Notes: generated by a model not told the origin, from the letters alone. 64,000 nt of DNA from Serratia fonticola (GCF_001006005.1 NZ_CP011254.1:3410001-3474000), one strand, 5' to 3'. Positions 1-9,869 are shown, numbered from the stretch's first letter. Numbers and translations: made by a program.

Positions 1-1
1 A

Positions 2-160
2 ACGCAGGCGGAAATCATGAATTTTATGACGGCACGCTACGGCAACTTTGTCCGCTATCAACCCGCATTTGAGGCCTCTACGTTGTTACTTTGGGGGCTG
101 CCACCGCTGATGTTAGGGACGATCGGGCTGGTGTTATGGCGGCGGAGGAAAGCGGAATGA
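2..160 (+). CDS. nrfF: NrfF/CcmH-type cytochrome c maturation subunit, 3' end only
   Basis: This is the C-terminal ~52 residues of a small haem-lyase subunit; the gene starts left of the window. The reading runs through MTARYGNFVRYQPAF, then a membrane helix (LLLWGLPPLMLGTIGLVLW) and a basic tail RRRKAE before TGA. YGxFVxYxP followed by one C-terminal helix is typical of the CcmH/NrfF/CcmL family, which reduces and presents apocytochrome CXXCH motifs in the periplasm. Its stop overlaps the nrfG start (ATGA), so the two are translationally coupled. NrfF rather than CcmH is chosen because the next gene resembles NrfG; the fragment alone cannot decide. Confidence 0.75.
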   Translation, partial: TQAEIMNFMTARYGNFVRYQPAFEASTLLLWGLPPLMLGTIGLVLWRRRKAE

Positions 161-738
161 AATCGCGTTGTTACCCTCTGTTGTTTATCGTGCTGGTGCT
201 TGGCCTCACCGCATGTTGGTATGTGGCCAGCGGCCGCCCGGCGACTGTGTTGGCCGAACAGCATAAGCGCAGCTTGCCTGTCCAACCACTCACGCCTCAA
301 GAGCAGGCCGAAAGCGAGTTTCAGCAGTTACAGCAACAGATCGACCAGTCACCGCAAGACAGCGTGTTGTGGGCACAGCTGGGGGAATATTATCTGTTTA
401 ACGATAATTTTGCCGATGCGCAGGCGGCCTATCAGCGGGCATTGGCACTGCGGGGGGCGAATGCCGAACTGTACTCGGCGTTGGCAACGGTGCTTTATTA
501 CCAGGCTGGGCAGCGTATTACCCCGCAGGTGGAGAGCAATATAGCAAAGGCCTTGGCACTGGATAAGGATGAGGTCTCGGCGCTGATGTTGCTGGCTGCC
601 GATGCCTTTTTGCATACGGAATATGCCAAGGCGATAAGCTTGTGGCAACGTCTGTTGGACAGCCAGTCGCCACGAGTTAACCGGCCACAGCTGATTGAGG
701 CCATTAATATGGCTAAACTGTTGTTAAATAATCAATAA
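157..738 (+). CDS. nrfG: NrfG-like TPR protein of cytochrome c nitrite reductase maturation
   Basis: A 193-residue protein with one N-terminal membrane helix (about residues 6-25) and a periplasmic TPR region (about 55-190). Motifs such as LWAQLGEYYLFNDNFADA, LRGANAELYSALATVLYYQA and EAINMAKLLL closely follow E. coli NrfG as recalled. NrfG works with NrfE and NrfF to attach haem to the unusual CXXCK site of nitrite reductase NrfA. The ATG at 157 is chosen because it overlaps the nrfF stop; an in-frame start at 91 would lie inside nrfF. This is the last gene of its operon, followed by a palindromic repeat. Confidence 0.85.
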   Translation: MKSRCYPLLFIVLVLGLTACWYVASGRPATVLAEQHKRSLPVQPLTPQEQAESEFQQLQQQIDQSPQDSVLWAQLGEYYLFNDNFADAQAAYQRALALRGANAELYSALATVLYYQAGQRITPQVESNIAKALALDKDEVSALMLLAADAFLHTEYAKAISLWQRLLDSQSPRVNRPQLIEAINMAKLLLNNQ

Positions 739-751
739 AATTGAGCGATTG

Positions 752-934
752 CCCCTCACCCTAACCCTCTCCCACAGGGAGAGGGGACCGATCGAGTGAG
801 TCTGAAAATCCGGTGATCCACATTGGATTAGGGGACGATTGCCATTCTTCTTACGCATTACTTCCCGAAGCAGCACAGCCTGATTACGACGCCGATCAGC
901 TCCCTCTCCTGGGGGAGAGGGTTGGGGTGAGGGG
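752..934. repeat. Palindromic intergenic repeat, family A copy 1
   Basis: The element opens with CCCCTCACCCTAACCCTCTC and closes with the near-complement GAGAGGGTTGGGGTGAGGGG, so its ends form long inverted repeats; the left end also contains CTCTCCCACAGGGAGAG. Similar ends occur at 44149-44273 and 60743-60913, with a decayed copy near 7859. It fills the space between the convergent genes nrfG and yeaK, ending 8 bases before the yeaK stop. The transcript would fold into a strong hairpin and could help end transcription. It carries no gene. Confidence 0.8.
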
Positions 935-942
935 GCCGGAGA

Positions 943-1431
943 TCATTCCACGCGGATAAACTTCACCAGCTTGGGCTGAGCAATGCGCTGGTAATCCCCA
1001 GTGTTGAGGATTAGAGAACGCTCCAGCGTGCCGGCATTAAAGGCCAGCTCGTCAAAGCGCTCAAACAGCAGCGGGTCGGCCACCAGCAGCAAGTCCGGGT
1101 GGAAGCTGAATGGCGGGATCGCGCCAAAGACGCAGTCGGTCAGTTGGTCGACTTCAACCGGGCTGGCCAGTGAGGCGCGAGTACCGCCAACACCCTGTGC
1201 CAACGCGCCGAGATCGGCCTGTTGGTCGGCGGGCAGGATGGCCAGCACATGCTGTTTGATGCCATTCCCCTTAACGTGACACACCAACGCTTTCGCCCCT
1301 TGACCTAACTGGGTGCCGCGTATCTTGGCGACTTCTTCGGATTTCCCTGCCTTGGGATGATCAACTACGCGATAGCGCGCTTGCTGTTGGTCAAGAAGGG
1401 AAGTTAAACGGCTAAAGGTTGCGGTAGACAC
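943..1431 (-). CDS. yeaK: YeaK-type mischarged aminoacyl-tRNA deacylase
   Basis: A 162-residue YbaK/EbsC-superfamily protein. These editing enzymes hydrolyse wrongly charged aminoacyl-tRNAs in the cytoplasm. The central blocks GTQLGQGAKALVCHVKGNG, KQHVLAILPADQQADL and FGAIPPFSFHPDL, then LLFERFDELAFNAGTLERS, match E. coli YeaK almost word for word. The start is a GTG at 1431, preceded by AGGAG at a good distance; an upstream ATG at 1470 lacks a ribosome binding site and would add 13 unmatched residues. It is a single gene, convergent with nrfG and divergent from the EamA transporter. Confidence 0.9.
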   Translation of the reverse strand: MSTATFSRLTSLLDQQQARYRVVDHPKAGKSEEVAKIRGTQLGQGAKALVCHVKGNGIKQHVLAILPADQQADLGALAQGVGGTRASLASPVEVDQLTDCVFGAIPPFSFHPDLLLVADPLLFERFDELAFNAGTLERSLILNTGDYQRIAQPKLVKFIRVE

Positions 1432-1591
1432 GCCATGTTCTCCTGAGTGTTGATTTTCCGGCCCTATCATAACGCGTTATGACGGCGAAGGGTTCAGCCA
1501 AATTATTGATTAAACAACGGGCTATTTTTTTGTTTTTACGGATAATACGTATTTATGAAACGGGATTTTAATTTTTTGAAAGGAAAGGGGC

Positions 1592-2536
1592 GTGAAGACT
1601 AATCTGTCGTTGTTTACCCAGCCGAAGTTCGTTTGGCTGTGTGCGGCTTTCTGCTGTTTGCTGTGGGGCAGTGCCTACCCGGCGATTAAAAATGGTTATG
1701 AAATTTTCCAGATCGCCACCGACGATCTCCCCGGCAAGATCGTCTTTGCCGGTTACCGTTTTGTGATTGCCGGGGCCTTATTGCTGCTGTTTGCCATGTT
1801 GCAGGGTAAACCCATCGGCCGTTTGTCACGGCGCCAGTATTCACAGTTGGTGGTGTTAGGGAGCACGCAAACGGCGCTGCAATACGTCTTCTTCTATATC
1901 GGTCTGGCCTACACCACCGGGGTAAAAGGATCGATCATGAACGCGACCGGCACCTTCTTTAGCGTGTTGCTGGCGCATTTTATTTATAAAAACGATCGCC
2001 TTAGCATGAATAAAATCGTCGGCTGCGTGGTGGGTTTTGCCGGGGTGATGGTGGTGAACTTCAACACTCAACTGATGGACTTCAACTTTAGCTGGCTGGG
2101 GGACGGTTTTGTGGTGATCGCCGCGTTTATCCTTTCGGCCGCTACGCTGTATGGCAAACGCATTTCGCAGACCGTCGATCCGACTATCATGACCGGTTGG
2201 CAACTGGCCATCGGTGGTGTGATGCTGACGGTGGGGGGCTACTTGGCCGGAGGACGCCTGGAGTTCCACGGTTGGGCATCGGTGGCGATCCTGAGCTACC
2301 TGGCGCTGCTGTCCTCGGTCGCTTTCGCGCTCTGGAGCCTGCTGCTGAAATATAACCGCGTGGGCATGATTGCACCGTTCAACTTCCTGATCCCGGTTTC
2401 CGGCGCGGTGCTGTCGGCCATTTTCTTACAGGAAAGCATCATGGAATGGCGTTATGCCGTGGCGCTGGTGCTGGTGTGCTTTGGTATCTGGCGGGTCAAC
2501 GTGGTGCGTAAGGAAAAGCGCGAAGCTATCGCCTAG
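1592..2536 (+). CDS. EamA/DMT-superfamily exporter
   Basis: A 314-residue inner-membrane protein with about ten hydrophobic segments in two repeated EamA halves (roughly residues 15-150 and 165-305). LLWGSAYPAIKNGY near the start and a short positively charged tail (VVRKEKREAIA) are usual for the drug/metabolite transporter superfamily, whose members export amino acids, metabolites or drugs. GTG start with AGGAAAGGGG just upstream. It stands alone between yeaK and the 3' end of hcaR (convergent). The substrate cannot be told from sequence. Confidence 0.85.
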   Translation: MKTNLSLFTQPKFVWLCAAFCCLLWGSAYPAIKNGYEIFQIATDDLPGKIVFAGYRFVIAGALLLLFAMLQGKPIGRLSRRQYSQLVVLGSTQTALQYVFFYIGLAYTTGVKGSIMNATGTFFSVLLAHFIYKNDRLSMNKIVGCVVGFAGVMVVNFNTQLMDFNFSWLGDGFVVIAAFILSAATLYGKRISQTVDPTIMTGWQLAIGGVMLTVGGYLAGGRLEFHGWASVAILSYLALLSSVAFALWSLLLKYNRVGMIAPFNFLIPVSGAVLSAIFLQESIMEWRYAVALVLVCFGIWRVNVVRKEKREAIA

Positions 2537-2601
2537 CAATCTCTCAAAGACCCGCCCAAGTGGTGGGTTCTGAGACTGAAAGAAAAAAGGTCTGGATGCG
2601 G

Positions 2602-3483
2602 CTAACCCTCTGGTTGTTCTTCCACCAGGTCAATCATCTGTGCCAGCGCCGGGCTGCTATTCTCTCTGTGCCAGGCCATCAATAATTCAATCTGTGGTGC
2701 ACTGGCCGGTAGCGGGCGGAAGACCACGTTAGAGGACTGAAAATGGCTGACATAGCGCGGCACAATAGACAAGCCTAGCCCCATTCCTACCAGATTCATG
2801 GTGACCAGAATGTTGGTTGCTGCCTGCACGATCTTGGGTTTGCTGTGGAATTCGGCGAGGTAGGCTGTCACCATCTGATGCAAAGCGCCGGAATGTGCCG
2901 GATCGGTGCTGATAAAATTTTCGCCATCAAGATGATGCGGTTCTAGCTGCGATTCTTTACTCAGTGGGTGATCGATGGGCATCACCACCACCAAGGGCTC
3001 ACGATAAACCACCCGGTAGTTCAACTGATTACTGATAATCGGGCGGCGCATAAAACCAACGTCAATCTCTCCTTTCAATAACTTATCTTCTTGCTGAGTG
3101 GTAATGATACTCACCAGTTCGATACTGGACGCCGGTAACTGCAGGCGTAACTGGGGCAGAACGTCGGGCAGGATATTCACTTCCGCACAGGGCACAAAGC
3201 CAATGATCAGCCGAACCTGTTGCTCCATGGCCTTACGCGCCAGCTGTTTTGCCTGCTCTGACAATTCAAGAATATTGATCGCCTGATGTAAAAATACCTC
3301 TCCGGCGCGGGTTAGCGAAACCTGACGATTATTTCTTATTAATAATGGCGCGCCGACACAACCCTCAAGATCTTTTATCTGGCTGCTCAATGAGGGCTGC
3401 GATGTATGTAGCCTCTCGGCGGCCCGGGTGAAATTGAGTTCTTCAGCTACCGCGACAAAATAACGTAAGTGTCTTAGCTCCAT
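2602..3483 (-). CDS. hcaR: HcaR, LysR-family activator of phenylpropionate catabolism
   Basis: A 293-residue LysR regulator. The N-terminal helix-turn-helix lies at about residues 1-60 (MELRHLRYFVAVAEELNFTR, AAERLHTSQPSLSSQIKDLE). The effector domain includes IELVSIITTQQEDKL and ATNILVTMNLVGMGLGLS, both near-identical to E. coli HcaR as recalled. HcaR activates the hca dioxygenase genes when 3-phenylpropionate or cinnamate is present. Here it is divergent from hcaE across 136 bases that hold a clear inverted repeat, the usual LysR layout. Its start ATG abuts that regulatory region. Confidence 0.93.
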   Translation of the reverse strand: MELRHLRYFVAVAEELNFTRAAERLHTSQPSLSSQIKDLEGCVGAPLLIRNNRQVSLTRAGEVFLHQAINILELSEQAKQLARKAMEQQVRLIIGFVPCAEVNILPDVLPQLRLQLPASSIELVSIITTQQEDKLLKGEIDVGFMRRPIISNQLNYRVVYREPLVVVMPIDHPLSKESQLEPHHLDGENFISTDPAHSGALHQMVTAYLAEFHSKPKIVQAATNILVTMNLVGMGLGLSIVPRYVSHFQSSNVVFRPLPASAPQIELLMAWHRENSSPALAQMIDLVEEQPEG

Positions 3484-3528
3484 GCCTTTTTATCCCACCA
3501 TAGAAAAAATGTCTGATACGGTCGATTT

Positions 3529-3550
3529 TTACTATTTCACAAAATAGTAA
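3529..3550. promoter_or_regulatory. Inverted repeat between hcaR and hcaE, likely HcaR operator
   Basis: TTACTATTT and AAATAGTAA form 9-base perfect arms around a 4-base spacer in the 136-bp divergent gap. LysR proteins bind dyads of about this size and usually regulate both flanking genes. The site is 45 bases upstream of the hcaR start and 69 bases upstream of the hcaE start. Binding by HcaR is inferred from position only. Confidence 0.55.
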
Positions 3551-3619
3551 CTAGAAAGCAACATCCTTTGCGTAACCCCTACGAAGGTCAACACATCTCT
3601 TGGATGAGGATCAAATAAT

Positions 3620-4981
3620 ATGACCACCAACGCAAAATTAGATGTTTATAGCCTGATCGACACCCGAAATGGGCAGGTTATGCCCCGTATTTATACCGAC
3701 CCGGAAATTTATCAATTAGAACTGGAGCGGATATTTGGCCGTTGCTGGCTGTTTCTGGCCCATGAAAGCCAAATACCAAAACCAGGCGATTTCTTTAACA
3801 CTTACATGGGGGAAGACGCAGTCGTCGTTATCCGCCAGAAAGATGGCTCCATCAAAGCGTTTCTCAACCAGTGTCGCCATCGCGCGATGCGTGTCAGCTA
3901 CGCGGACAGTGGCAATACCCGTGCTTTTACCTGCCCTTATCACGGCTGGTCTTATGGCATCGATGGCGAATTGACCGAGGTGCCATTGGAGCCGCGCGCC
4001 TATCCACAAGGCTTGTGCAAATCGCATTGGGGGCTGAAGGAAGTACCCGGTGTCGAAAGCTATAAAGGCCTGATATTTGGCAACTGGGATACCAGTGCTC
4101 CGCCACTCAAAGAATATCTGGGGGATATGGCCTGGTATCTGGATGGTTTGCTGGATCGGCGGGAAGGCGGCACCGAAATTGTCGGTGGCGTGCAGAAGTG
4201 GGTAATTAACTGCAACTGGAAGTTCCCGGCCGAGCAGTTCGCCAGCGATCAGTATCATGCCCTGTTCAGCCATGTCTCGGCGGTACAGGTCTTGGGCGGC
4301 ATGCAGGATGGCAGTGATAAAAAACTGGGTAATGACCAGACCGCACGCCCGGTGTGGGAAACCGCCAAAGACGCGGTGCAATTCGGCCAGGACGGCCACG
4401 GCTGCGGCTTCTTCTTTACCGAAAAGCCGGACGCCAACGTGTGGGTTGATGGTGAAGTCTCGCGCTACTACCGGGAAAGCTACCCCGAAGCCGAACAGCG
4501 TCTGGGCAAAATCCGCGCCTTGCGCCTGGCGGGGCATAACAATATTTTCCCTACGCTTTCCTGGCTCAATGGCACCGCCACTATGCGTGTCTGGCATCCC
4601 CGTGGGCCAGATCAGGTAGAAGTCTGGGCGTTCTGCATTGCCGACAAGGCCGCCTCGCCGGAAACCAAAGCGGCGTTTGAAAATAGCGCCACTCGAGCCT
4701 TTGGCCCTGCCGGTTTCCTTGAGCAGGATGATTCGGAAAACTGGGCTGAGATCCAGAAACTGCTCAAAGGCCACCAGGCCCGTCACAATCCATTGTGCCT
4801 GGAGATGGGGCTGAATCAGGAAAAACGCCGTGAAGACGGTATCCCCGGTATTACCAACTACATCTTTTCTGAAACCGCCGCGCGCGGCATGTACCAACGT
4901 TGGGCGGATTTGCTGAGCAGCGATACCTGGCAGGAAGTCCAAGAGAAAACCGCAGCCTACCAGCAGGAGGTGATGAAATGA
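3620..4981 (+). CDS. hcaE: 3-phenylpropionate/cinnamate dioxygenase, alpha subunit
   Basis: The large catalytic subunit (453 aa) of the ring-hydroxylating oxygenase that adds O2 to the ring of 3-phenylpropionate or cinnamate, giving the cis-dihydrodiol. The Rieske 2Fe-2S ligands are C85, H87 (CRHR) and C105, H108 (CPYHGW). The mononuclear iron ligands are H213 and H218, with bridging D210 ([10 protein letters not shown]), and an Asp in [10 protein letters not shown] near 370. Length and sequence are close to E. coli HcaE throughout. First gene of the long catabolic run; its stop overlaps the hcaF start (ATGA). GAGGAT lies upstream of the ATG. Confidence 0.96.
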   Translation: MTTNAKLDVYSLIDTRNGQVMPRIYTDPEIYQLELERIFGRCWLFLAHESQIPKPGDFFNTYMGEDAVVVIRQKDGSIKAFLNQCRHRAMRVSYADSGNTRAFTCPYHGWSYGIDGELTEVPLEPRAYPQGLCKSHWGLKEVPGVESYKGLIFGNWDTSAPPLKEYLGDMAWYLDGLLDRREGGTEIVGGVQKWVINCNWKFPAEQFASDQYHALFSHVSAVQVLGGMQDGSDKKLGNDQTARPVWETAKDAVQFGQDGHGCGFFFTEKPDANVWVDGEVSRYYRESYPEAEQRLGKIRALRLAGHNNIFPTLSWLNGTATMRVWHPRGPDQVEVWAFCIADKAASPETKAAFENSATRAFGPAGFLEQDDSENWAEIQKLLKGHQARHNPLCLEMGLNQEKRREDGIPGITNYIFSETAARGMYQRWADLLSSDTWQEVQEKTAAYQQEVMK

Positions 4982-5499
4982 GCCATCCGATCTCTATGGA
5001 ACTCCAGCATCAGATTACCCAGTTTCTCTACCACGAAGCCTCCCTGTTAGATGATTGGGCGTTCCGTGCCTGGCTGGAACTGCTTGACGATGATTTGAGC
5101 TACACCATGCGCACTAGGGTTAATGCCCAGACTCGCGATCGGCGCAAATGCGTTCAACCACCGACCACCTGGATTTTCAACGACACCAAATCACAGCTTG
5201 AACGCCGGATCGCGCGTCTGGAAACCGGGATGGCCTGGGCTGAAGAGCCGCCGTCCCGTACTCGCCATATGGTCAACAACTGCATTATCAGCGAAACGGC
5301 ACAGGCCGATGTGTTCTCCGTGCGAGTGAACTACCTGCTTTACCGGTCGCAAAAAGAGCGTGATGAAACCATCTACGTTGGCACCCGTACCGATCTGCTG
5401 CGTCGCCGTTCAACCGAAGAGGGCTGGGGACTGTGTGGGCGTGAAATCATTCTCGATCAGGCGGTTATCACCTCCCACAACATGAGCATCCTGTTCTGA
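4978..5499 (+). CDS. hcaF: 3-phenylpropionate/cinnamate dioxygenase, beta subunit
   Basis: The 173-residue small subunit of the HcaEF oxygenase, of the SnoaL-like/ring-hydroxylating beta family ([20 protein letters not shown] near the N-terminus, [30 protein letters not shown] at the end). It assembles with HcaE into the usual alpha3beta3 oxygenase and has a structural role. The ATG at 4978 overlaps the hcaE stop; an upstream in-frame start would sit within hcaE. Its TGA overlaps the hcaC ATG, so E, F, C and B form a tightly coupled translational series. Confidence 0.95.
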   Translation: MSHPISMELQHQITQFLYHEASLLDDWAFRAWLELLDDDLSYTMRTRVNAQTRDRRKCVQPPTTWIFNDTKSQLERRIARLETGMAWAEEPPSRTRHMVNNCIISETAQADVFSVRVNYLLYRSQKERDETIYVGTRTDLLRRRSTEEGWGLCGREIILDQAVITSHNMSILF

Positions 5500-5816
5500 T
5501 GAAACGAATCCATGCTTGTTCTGTTGGGGCGTTGCCGGAGGGGGAAGCTCTCCGGCTCGATACTGAGCCGACGATCGCGTTGTTTCACGTGGGCGGTGAA
5601 TATTACGCGATCAACGATCGTTGCAGCCACGGTAATGCGTCGATGTCTGAGGGCTATATCGAGGATGACGCGACCGTGGAATGCCCACTGCACTCGGCCA
5701 GCTTTTGCCTGAAGACCGGTAAAGCACTGTGCATGCCCGCCACGGAGGCGCTGCAAACCTATCAGGTCACCGTGTTAGAGGGGGCCGTGTTTATCGATTT
5801 ACCGGAGGGCGTCTGA
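5499..5816 (+). CDS. hcaC: Rieske ferredoxin of 3-phenylpropionate dioxygenase
   Basis: A 105-residue Rieske-type ferredoxin that carries electrons from HcaD to the HcaEF oxygenase. Cluster ligands C42 and H44 are in RCSHGNASM and C62 and H65 in ECPLHSASF, the spacing of biphenyl-type dioxygenase ferredoxins. Start and stop overlap hcaF and hcaB by one base each. Length equals that expected for HcaC. Confidence 0.95.
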   Translation: MKRIHACSVGALPEGEALRLDTEPTIALFHVGGEYYAINDRCSHGNASMSEGYIEDDATVECPLHSASFCLKTGKALCMPATEALQTYQVTVLEGAVFIDLPEGV

Positions 5817-6628
5817 TGTCCGATCTTAAAGATGACGTAGTGCTGATAACCGGTGGCGGCTCAGGCTTGGGGCTGGCTCTGGTGGCGCGCTTTATCGAGG
5901 AGGGTGCCAGGGTGGCGACCCTGGAACGTTCAGCGGAAAAGGTCAGCCTGTTACAGCAGCAGTTTGGCGAGCAGGTGGTCGTCGTGCAGGGGGACGTAAC
6001 TTCCTTTGCCGATAACCAACGTGCGGTGGCAATGGCGCTGTCCCGCTTTGGGCGTCTGGACTGTTTTATCGGCAATGCCGGTATCTGGGATCATAATGCC
6101 TCGTTGCTGGCGACACCGGCGGAGCAGTTGGAATCCGGCTTTAACGAGCTGTTTGCCGTTAACGTCAAAGGCTATCTGTTGGGCGCCAAAGCCAGTGCTC
6201 CGGCATTGATCCACTCCTGCGGCAGTATGATCTTCACGCTTTCCAATGCGGCCTGGTACCCCGGCGGCGGCGGCCCGCTATATACCGCCAGCAAGCATGC
6301 TGACGTTGGGCTGATCCGTCAGTTGGCTTACGAACTGGCCCCTAAGGTTCGGGTCAATGGCGTCGGGCCCTGTGGCATGGCCAGTGACTTGCGTGGCCCA
6401 CAGGCGCTTGGGCAGCAGGACACCTCGATTATGCAATCGCTGACGCCGGAAAAGATAGCCGCCATTCTGCCGTTGCAGTTCTCCCCAGCGCCGGAAGATT
6501 TTACCGGCCCTTACCTGATGCTGGCCTCGCGCCGTAACAACCGGACGTTGAGTGGCGTGATGATCAATGCCGATGCGGGCCTGGCCATTCGGGGTATTCG
6601 CCACGTGGCGGGTGGATTGCAGCTATAG
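5816..6628 (+). CDS. hcaB: Dihydrodiol dehydrogenase (SDR)
   Basis: A 270-residue short-chain dehydrogenase that oxidises the cis-dihydrodiol of phenylpropionate or cinnamate to 2,3-dihydroxyphenylpropionate (or -cinnamate), making NADH. The NAD motif GGGSGLGLA is at about 13-21, NAG at 87-89, and the catalytic set is S143, Y156 and K160 (YTASK). The ATG at 5816 overlaps the hcaC TGA, and 270 residues is the E. coli HcaB length. Its product is the substrate of MhpB, encoded 1.4 kb downstream in the same run. Confidence 0.95.
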   Translation: MSDLKDDVVLITGGGSGLGLALVARFIEEGARVATLERSAEKVSLLQQQFGEQVVVVQGDVTSFADNQRAVAMALSRFGRLDCFIGNAGIWDHNASLLATPAEQLESGFNELFAVNVKGYLLGAKASAPALIHSCGSMIFTLSNAAWYPGGGGPLYTASKHADVGLIRQLAYELAPKVRVNGVGPCGMASDLRGPQALGQQDTSIMQSLTPEKIAAILPLQFSPAPEDFTGPYLMLASRRNNRTLSGVMINADAGLAIRGIRHVAGGLQL

Positions 6629-6636
6629 GAGCCAAC

Positions 6637-7836
6637 ATGAAACAGATAGTGATTATCGGCGGTGGTCAGGCCGGAGCTATGGCGGCCGCAGCCCTACGTG
6701 CACAGCGGTTTACCGGTGGTATTACCTTGATCAGCGAAGAGTCGGAAATTCCGTACGAACGTCCGCCTTTGTCGAAAGCCATGTTGCTGTCGCCCACCCC
6801 GCAGTTGCAAGACATTCTGCCTGCTTCCTTCTATGAGGAGAATGCCATTGTCCTGCGCCGCAATACGCAGGTTGTCGCGATCGATACCTTACAGCACTCG
6901 GTGCTGCTGGCTGATGGTGAAGAACTGGAGTGGGACCGGTTGCTGCTGGCGACCGGGGCCAAGGCACGACGGCTTACCTCGCTGGATGCGTTGGGTGATA
7001 AATCTCATACCTTGCGCACAGCGGCAGATGCCAGGCGATTACGTGGCGCACTGATTGCCAACCAACGGATCCTGATTGTCGGTGCTGGCACCATTGGCCT
7101 CGAGTTGGCAGCCAGTGCGAAGCAGAGTGGCTGTGAGGTGACGGTGATTGAGCAGGCAGCGATGGTGATGGGGCGCAATGCTCCACCGCCGGTGCGCGAT
7201 TATCTGATGAGCCTGCATCAACAGCATCAAGTGCGTCTTTGCCTCAATGCCCAGATTGAGCACGCCGCACTGGAACAGGAAAACGTGGTGCTGACGTTGC
7301 AGGACGGGGAACGCCTGATCGGAGACGCGGTGATTTATGGCGTTGGTATTGAAGCCAACGATCGTCTGGCTATCCAGGCAGGGTTAGCGACTGCCAACGG
7401 CATCATTGTCGATGATCATTGCCGCACTTCGGTTGCCAATATTTATGCGGCTGGCGATGTCACCTTACGCCGTCAGGGGGAGCAACTTGTCCGCCTTGAA
7501 ACCTGGGATAACGCCAACCAGCAGGCACTGGTGGCGGCCTGCGCCATGTTGGCGCAGCCGTTACCGGCGACGGTGCCGGTATGGTTCTGGACCGATCAGT
7601 TCGACAGCAATATTCAGTTTATCGGGGCCATGCAGAGCGAACATTGGTTGGTGCGCGGCAGCGTAGAGGCGCACAACGCCATCTGGTTTGCGTTGCAAGA
7701 GGGTCGGTTGGTGGGGGCCATCACGCTGAACCAGGGCCGGGAAATGCGCCATCTGCGCAGACTGATCCAGCAAGGGAACGTGGTGGATGAAAAGCTGTTG
7801 ACCGATCCACTTGTGGCACTAAAGAGCTTGATTTAG
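6637..7836 (+). CDS. hcaD: Ferredoxin reductase of 3-phenylpropionate dioxygenase
   Basis: A 399-residue FAD-dependent NADH:ferredoxin reductase that feeds electrons to HcaC. The FAD-binding motif IVIIGGGQAGAMAA lies at the N-terminus, followed by YERPPLSKAML. A second dinucleotide fold ILIVGAGTIGLELA is near residue 145 for NADH, and the second FAD contact is NIYAAGDVT. AGGAG precedes the ATG. It closes the hca half; 183 bases with a decayed repeat separate it from mhpB. Confidence 0.95.
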   Translation: MKQIVIIGGGQAGAMAAAALRAQRFTGGITLISEESEIPYERPPLSKAMLLSPTPQLQDILPASFYEENAIVLRRNTQVVAIDTLQHSVLLADGEELEWDRLLLATGAKARRLTSLDALGDKSHTLRTAADARRLRGALIANQRILIVGAGTIGLELAASAKQSGCEVTVIEQAAMVMGRNAPPPVRDYLMSLHQQHQVRLCLNAQIEHAALEQENVVLTLQDGERLIGDAVIYGVGIEANDRLAIQAGLATANGIIVDDHCRTSVANIYAAGDVTLRRQGEQLVRLETWDNANQQALVAACAMLAQPLPATVPVWFWTDQFDSNIQFIGAMQSEHWLVRGSVEAHNAIWFALQEGRLVGAITLNQGREMRHLRRLIQQGNVVDEKLLTDPLVALKSLI

Positions 7837-7858
7837 CCCCGCCAAGGCTAAGCGGTTT

Positions 7859-7927
7859 CCCCTTCTCACCCCACTCTCTTACGCAGGAGAGGGAGTTGAT
7901 CTGGTGTCGCGAGCAGGTGAGGAGGGG
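7859..7927. repeat. Decayed copy of family A palindromic repeat
   Basis: CCCCTTCTCACCCCACTCTC at the left and CAGGTGAGGAGGGG at the right recall the ends of the family A elements, and ACGCAGGAGAGGG recalls the inner arm, but the copy is short and diverged. It lies in the 183-base gap between hcaD and mhpB, where no gene was seen. It may mark the join of two formerly separate gene sets. Confidence 0.45.
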
Positions 7928-8019
7928 CTTTTACGCCCGGAACCAGGGACCGTCTGGAATAGCCGTTTCGCTCCGTTCCGCGCCAAACACTCTAAAAATT
8001 AAAAACAAGGTGACTCGAT

Positions 8020-8964
8020 ATGAACGCTTATCTCCATTGCCTCTCTCATTCCCCGCTGGTGGGCTACGTTGATCCGGCCCCAGCGGTGCTGGCCGAAGTG
8101 GAAAAAACCATTGCCGATGCACGGCAGCGGATACAGGCATTTGATCCTGAACTGGTGATCCTGTTCGCGCCAGATCATTACAACGGCTTTTTCTACGACA
8201 TCATGCCGCCGTTCTGCATTGGTATGGCCGCTACGGCAATTGGTGACTTCAACAGTGCCGCTGGCGAGCTGCCGGTGCCTGCGAAGCTGGCCGAGGCCTG
8301 CGCTCAATCGGTGTTGGATGCAGGGGTCGACGTTGCGGTTTCCTACTGCATGCAGGTGGATCATGGTTTTGCCCAGCCGCTGGAGTATCTGCTCGGTGGC
8401 CTGGCGAACTGCCCGGTGCTGCCGGTATTTATCAATGGCGTCGCGCCACCCTTGCCTGGCTTCAAGCGTACGCGCCTGTTGGGGGAAGCTATCGGGCGTT
8501 TTGCCCGTGGCCTGGATAAACGAGTGTTGATCCTGGGCTCCGGCGGGCTTTCGCACCAGCCGCCGGTACCTCAGTTGGCCGGGGCCGACGCTCATATGCG
8601 TGACCGCCTGTTGGGCAGTGGCCGCCAATTACCGCCAGACGAGCGCCAATTACGCCAGCACCGTGTTATCTCTGCTGCCCGTGCTTTTGTGCAGGATCAG
8701 AGCACCTTACATCCTCTCAACCCGGTCTGGGACAACCAGTTTATGGACATTCTTTCCGGCGGACAGTTGGCGGAACTGGATGGGCTGGGCAATGACGAAC
8801 TGTCGGCGATCGCTGGTCGCTCAACCCATGAGGTTAAAGCCTGGATGGCCGCCTTTGCTGCACTATCGGCATTTGGTCCTTATCAGACCGAGGGGCGCTA
8901 TTACCGCGAGCTTCCCGAGTGGATCGCCGGGTTCGGCTCAATTAGCGCCGCACCGCGGAAATAA
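8020..8964 (+). CDS. mhpB: 2,3-dihydroxyphenylpropionate 1,2-dioxygenase
   Basis: A 314-residue extradiol (meta-cleaving) dioxygenase of the LigB superfamily. It opens the ring of 2,3-dihydroxyphenylpropionate using Fe(II) and O2. Recognisable blocks are [58 protein letters not shown] and [15 protein letters not shown]; the conserved histidines in VDHGF and LSHQ fit the catalytic residues of this family. Length equals E. coli MhpB. AAGGTGA lies just upstream of the ATG. Confidence 0.95.
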   Translation: MNAYLHCLSHSPLVGYVDPAPAVLAEVEKTIADARQRIQAFDPELVILFAPDHYNGFFYDIMPPFCIGMAATAIGDFNSAAGELPVPAKLAEACAQSVLDAGVDVAVSYCMQVDHGFAQPLEYLLGGLANCPVLPVFINGVAPPLPGFKRTRLLGEAIGRFARGLDKRVLILGSGGLSHQPPVPQLAGADAHMRDRLLGSGRQLPPDERQLRQHRVISAARAFVQDQSTLHPLNPVWDNQFMDILSGGQLAELDGLGNDELSAIAGRSTHEVKAWMAAFAALSAFGPYQTEGRYYRELPEWIAGFGSISAAPRK

Positions 8965-8985
8965 TAACGATAAAGGAACACCATC

Positions 8986-9855
8986 ATGACATCGCAATCT
9001 TTTGACCTTACTGAAGAAAATACCAGCCGCTTCGTGCAGATCCAAGAGGGTGAAGCCAGCCTGCGTATCCATTACAACGATTGTGGCAACGGTGCACAAA
9101 CCGTGGTGATGCTGCACGGTTCCGGCCCCGGAGCCAGCGGCTGGGCGAACTTCAGCCGTAATATTGAACCGCTGGTGACGGCGGGTTATCGCGTGATCCT
9201 GTTGGATTTCCCTGGCTGGAGCAAGAGCGATTCGATTGTCAGTACCGGTTCCCGCTCGGACCTCAATGCCCGCATTTTGAAAGGGCTGGTGGACGCGCTG
9301 GATCTGCAGCAGGTACATCTGCTGGGGAACTCGATGGGCGGCCACAGCGCCGTGGCATTTACCCTGACCTGGCCTGAGCGCGTTGGCAAACTGGTGTTGA
9401 TGGGGGGCGGTACCGGTGGTGCTAGCCCGTTTGTACCGATGCCAACGGAAGGGATCAAGCTGTTGCAGGGGCTTTATCGCGAGCCAAATATCGAGAACCT
9501 GCGCAAAATGATGAACATTTTTGTTTACGATCCCAGCGATCTGACCGAAGCGCTGTTCAAAACCCGCCTCGACAATATTCTGGCGCATCGTGACCACCTG
9601 GAAAACTTCGTCAAGAGCCTGTCCATTAATCCGAAACAGTTCCCGGATTTCAGCCCACGCCTGGGCGAAATCAAAGCCCAGACGCTGATTGTCTGGGGGC
9701 GTAACGATCGCTTTGTACCGATGGACACCGGGCTGCGTCTGCTGGCGGGCATTGCCGGGTCACAACTGCATGTGTTCAGCAACTGTGGGCATTGGGCGCA
9801 GTGGGAACATGCCGACACCTTTAACCGCATGGTTGTGGATTTCCTCAAGCATTAA
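8986..9855 (+). CDS. mhpC: 2-hydroxy-6-oxonona-2,4-dienedioate hydrolase
   Basis: A 289-residue alpha/beta hydrolase that splits the meta-cleavage product by C-C hydrolysis into 2-hydroxypenta-2,4-dienoate and succinate (fumarate from the cinnamate branch). The oxyanion block is [11 protein letters not shown]. The catalytic triad is S116 (GNSMGG), D241 (GRNDRFVP) and H269 ([10 protein letters not shown]). The length is typical of MhpC. It starts 22 bases after mhpB, with AAAGGA upstream. Confidence 0.95.
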   Translation: MTSQSFDLTEENTSRFVQIQEGEASLRIHYNDCGNGAQTVVMLHGSGPGASGWANFSRNIEPLVTAGYRVILLDFPGWSKSDSIVSTGSRSDLNARILKGLVDALDLQQVHLLGNSMGGHSAVAFTLTWPERVGKLVLMGGGTGGASPFVPMPTEGIKLLQGLYREPNIENLRKMMNIFVYDPSDLTEALFKTRLDNILAHRDHLENFVKSLSINPKQFPDFSPRLGEIKAQTLIVWGRNDRFVPMDTGLRLLAGIAGSQLHVFSNCGHWAQWEHADTFNRMVVDFLKH

Positions 9856-9869
9856 TCAGGGAGCGAATG

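Noticed and set aside
2541..2590. Possible terminator after the EamA gene
   Set aside because: The ACCCGCC/GGTGGGT arms have a mismatch and no T run follows on the coding strand.
3716..4942. A 408-codon open frame antisense to hcaE
   Set aside because: It lies wholly within hcaE, has no recognisable domain and no good ribosome site; hcaE is certain.
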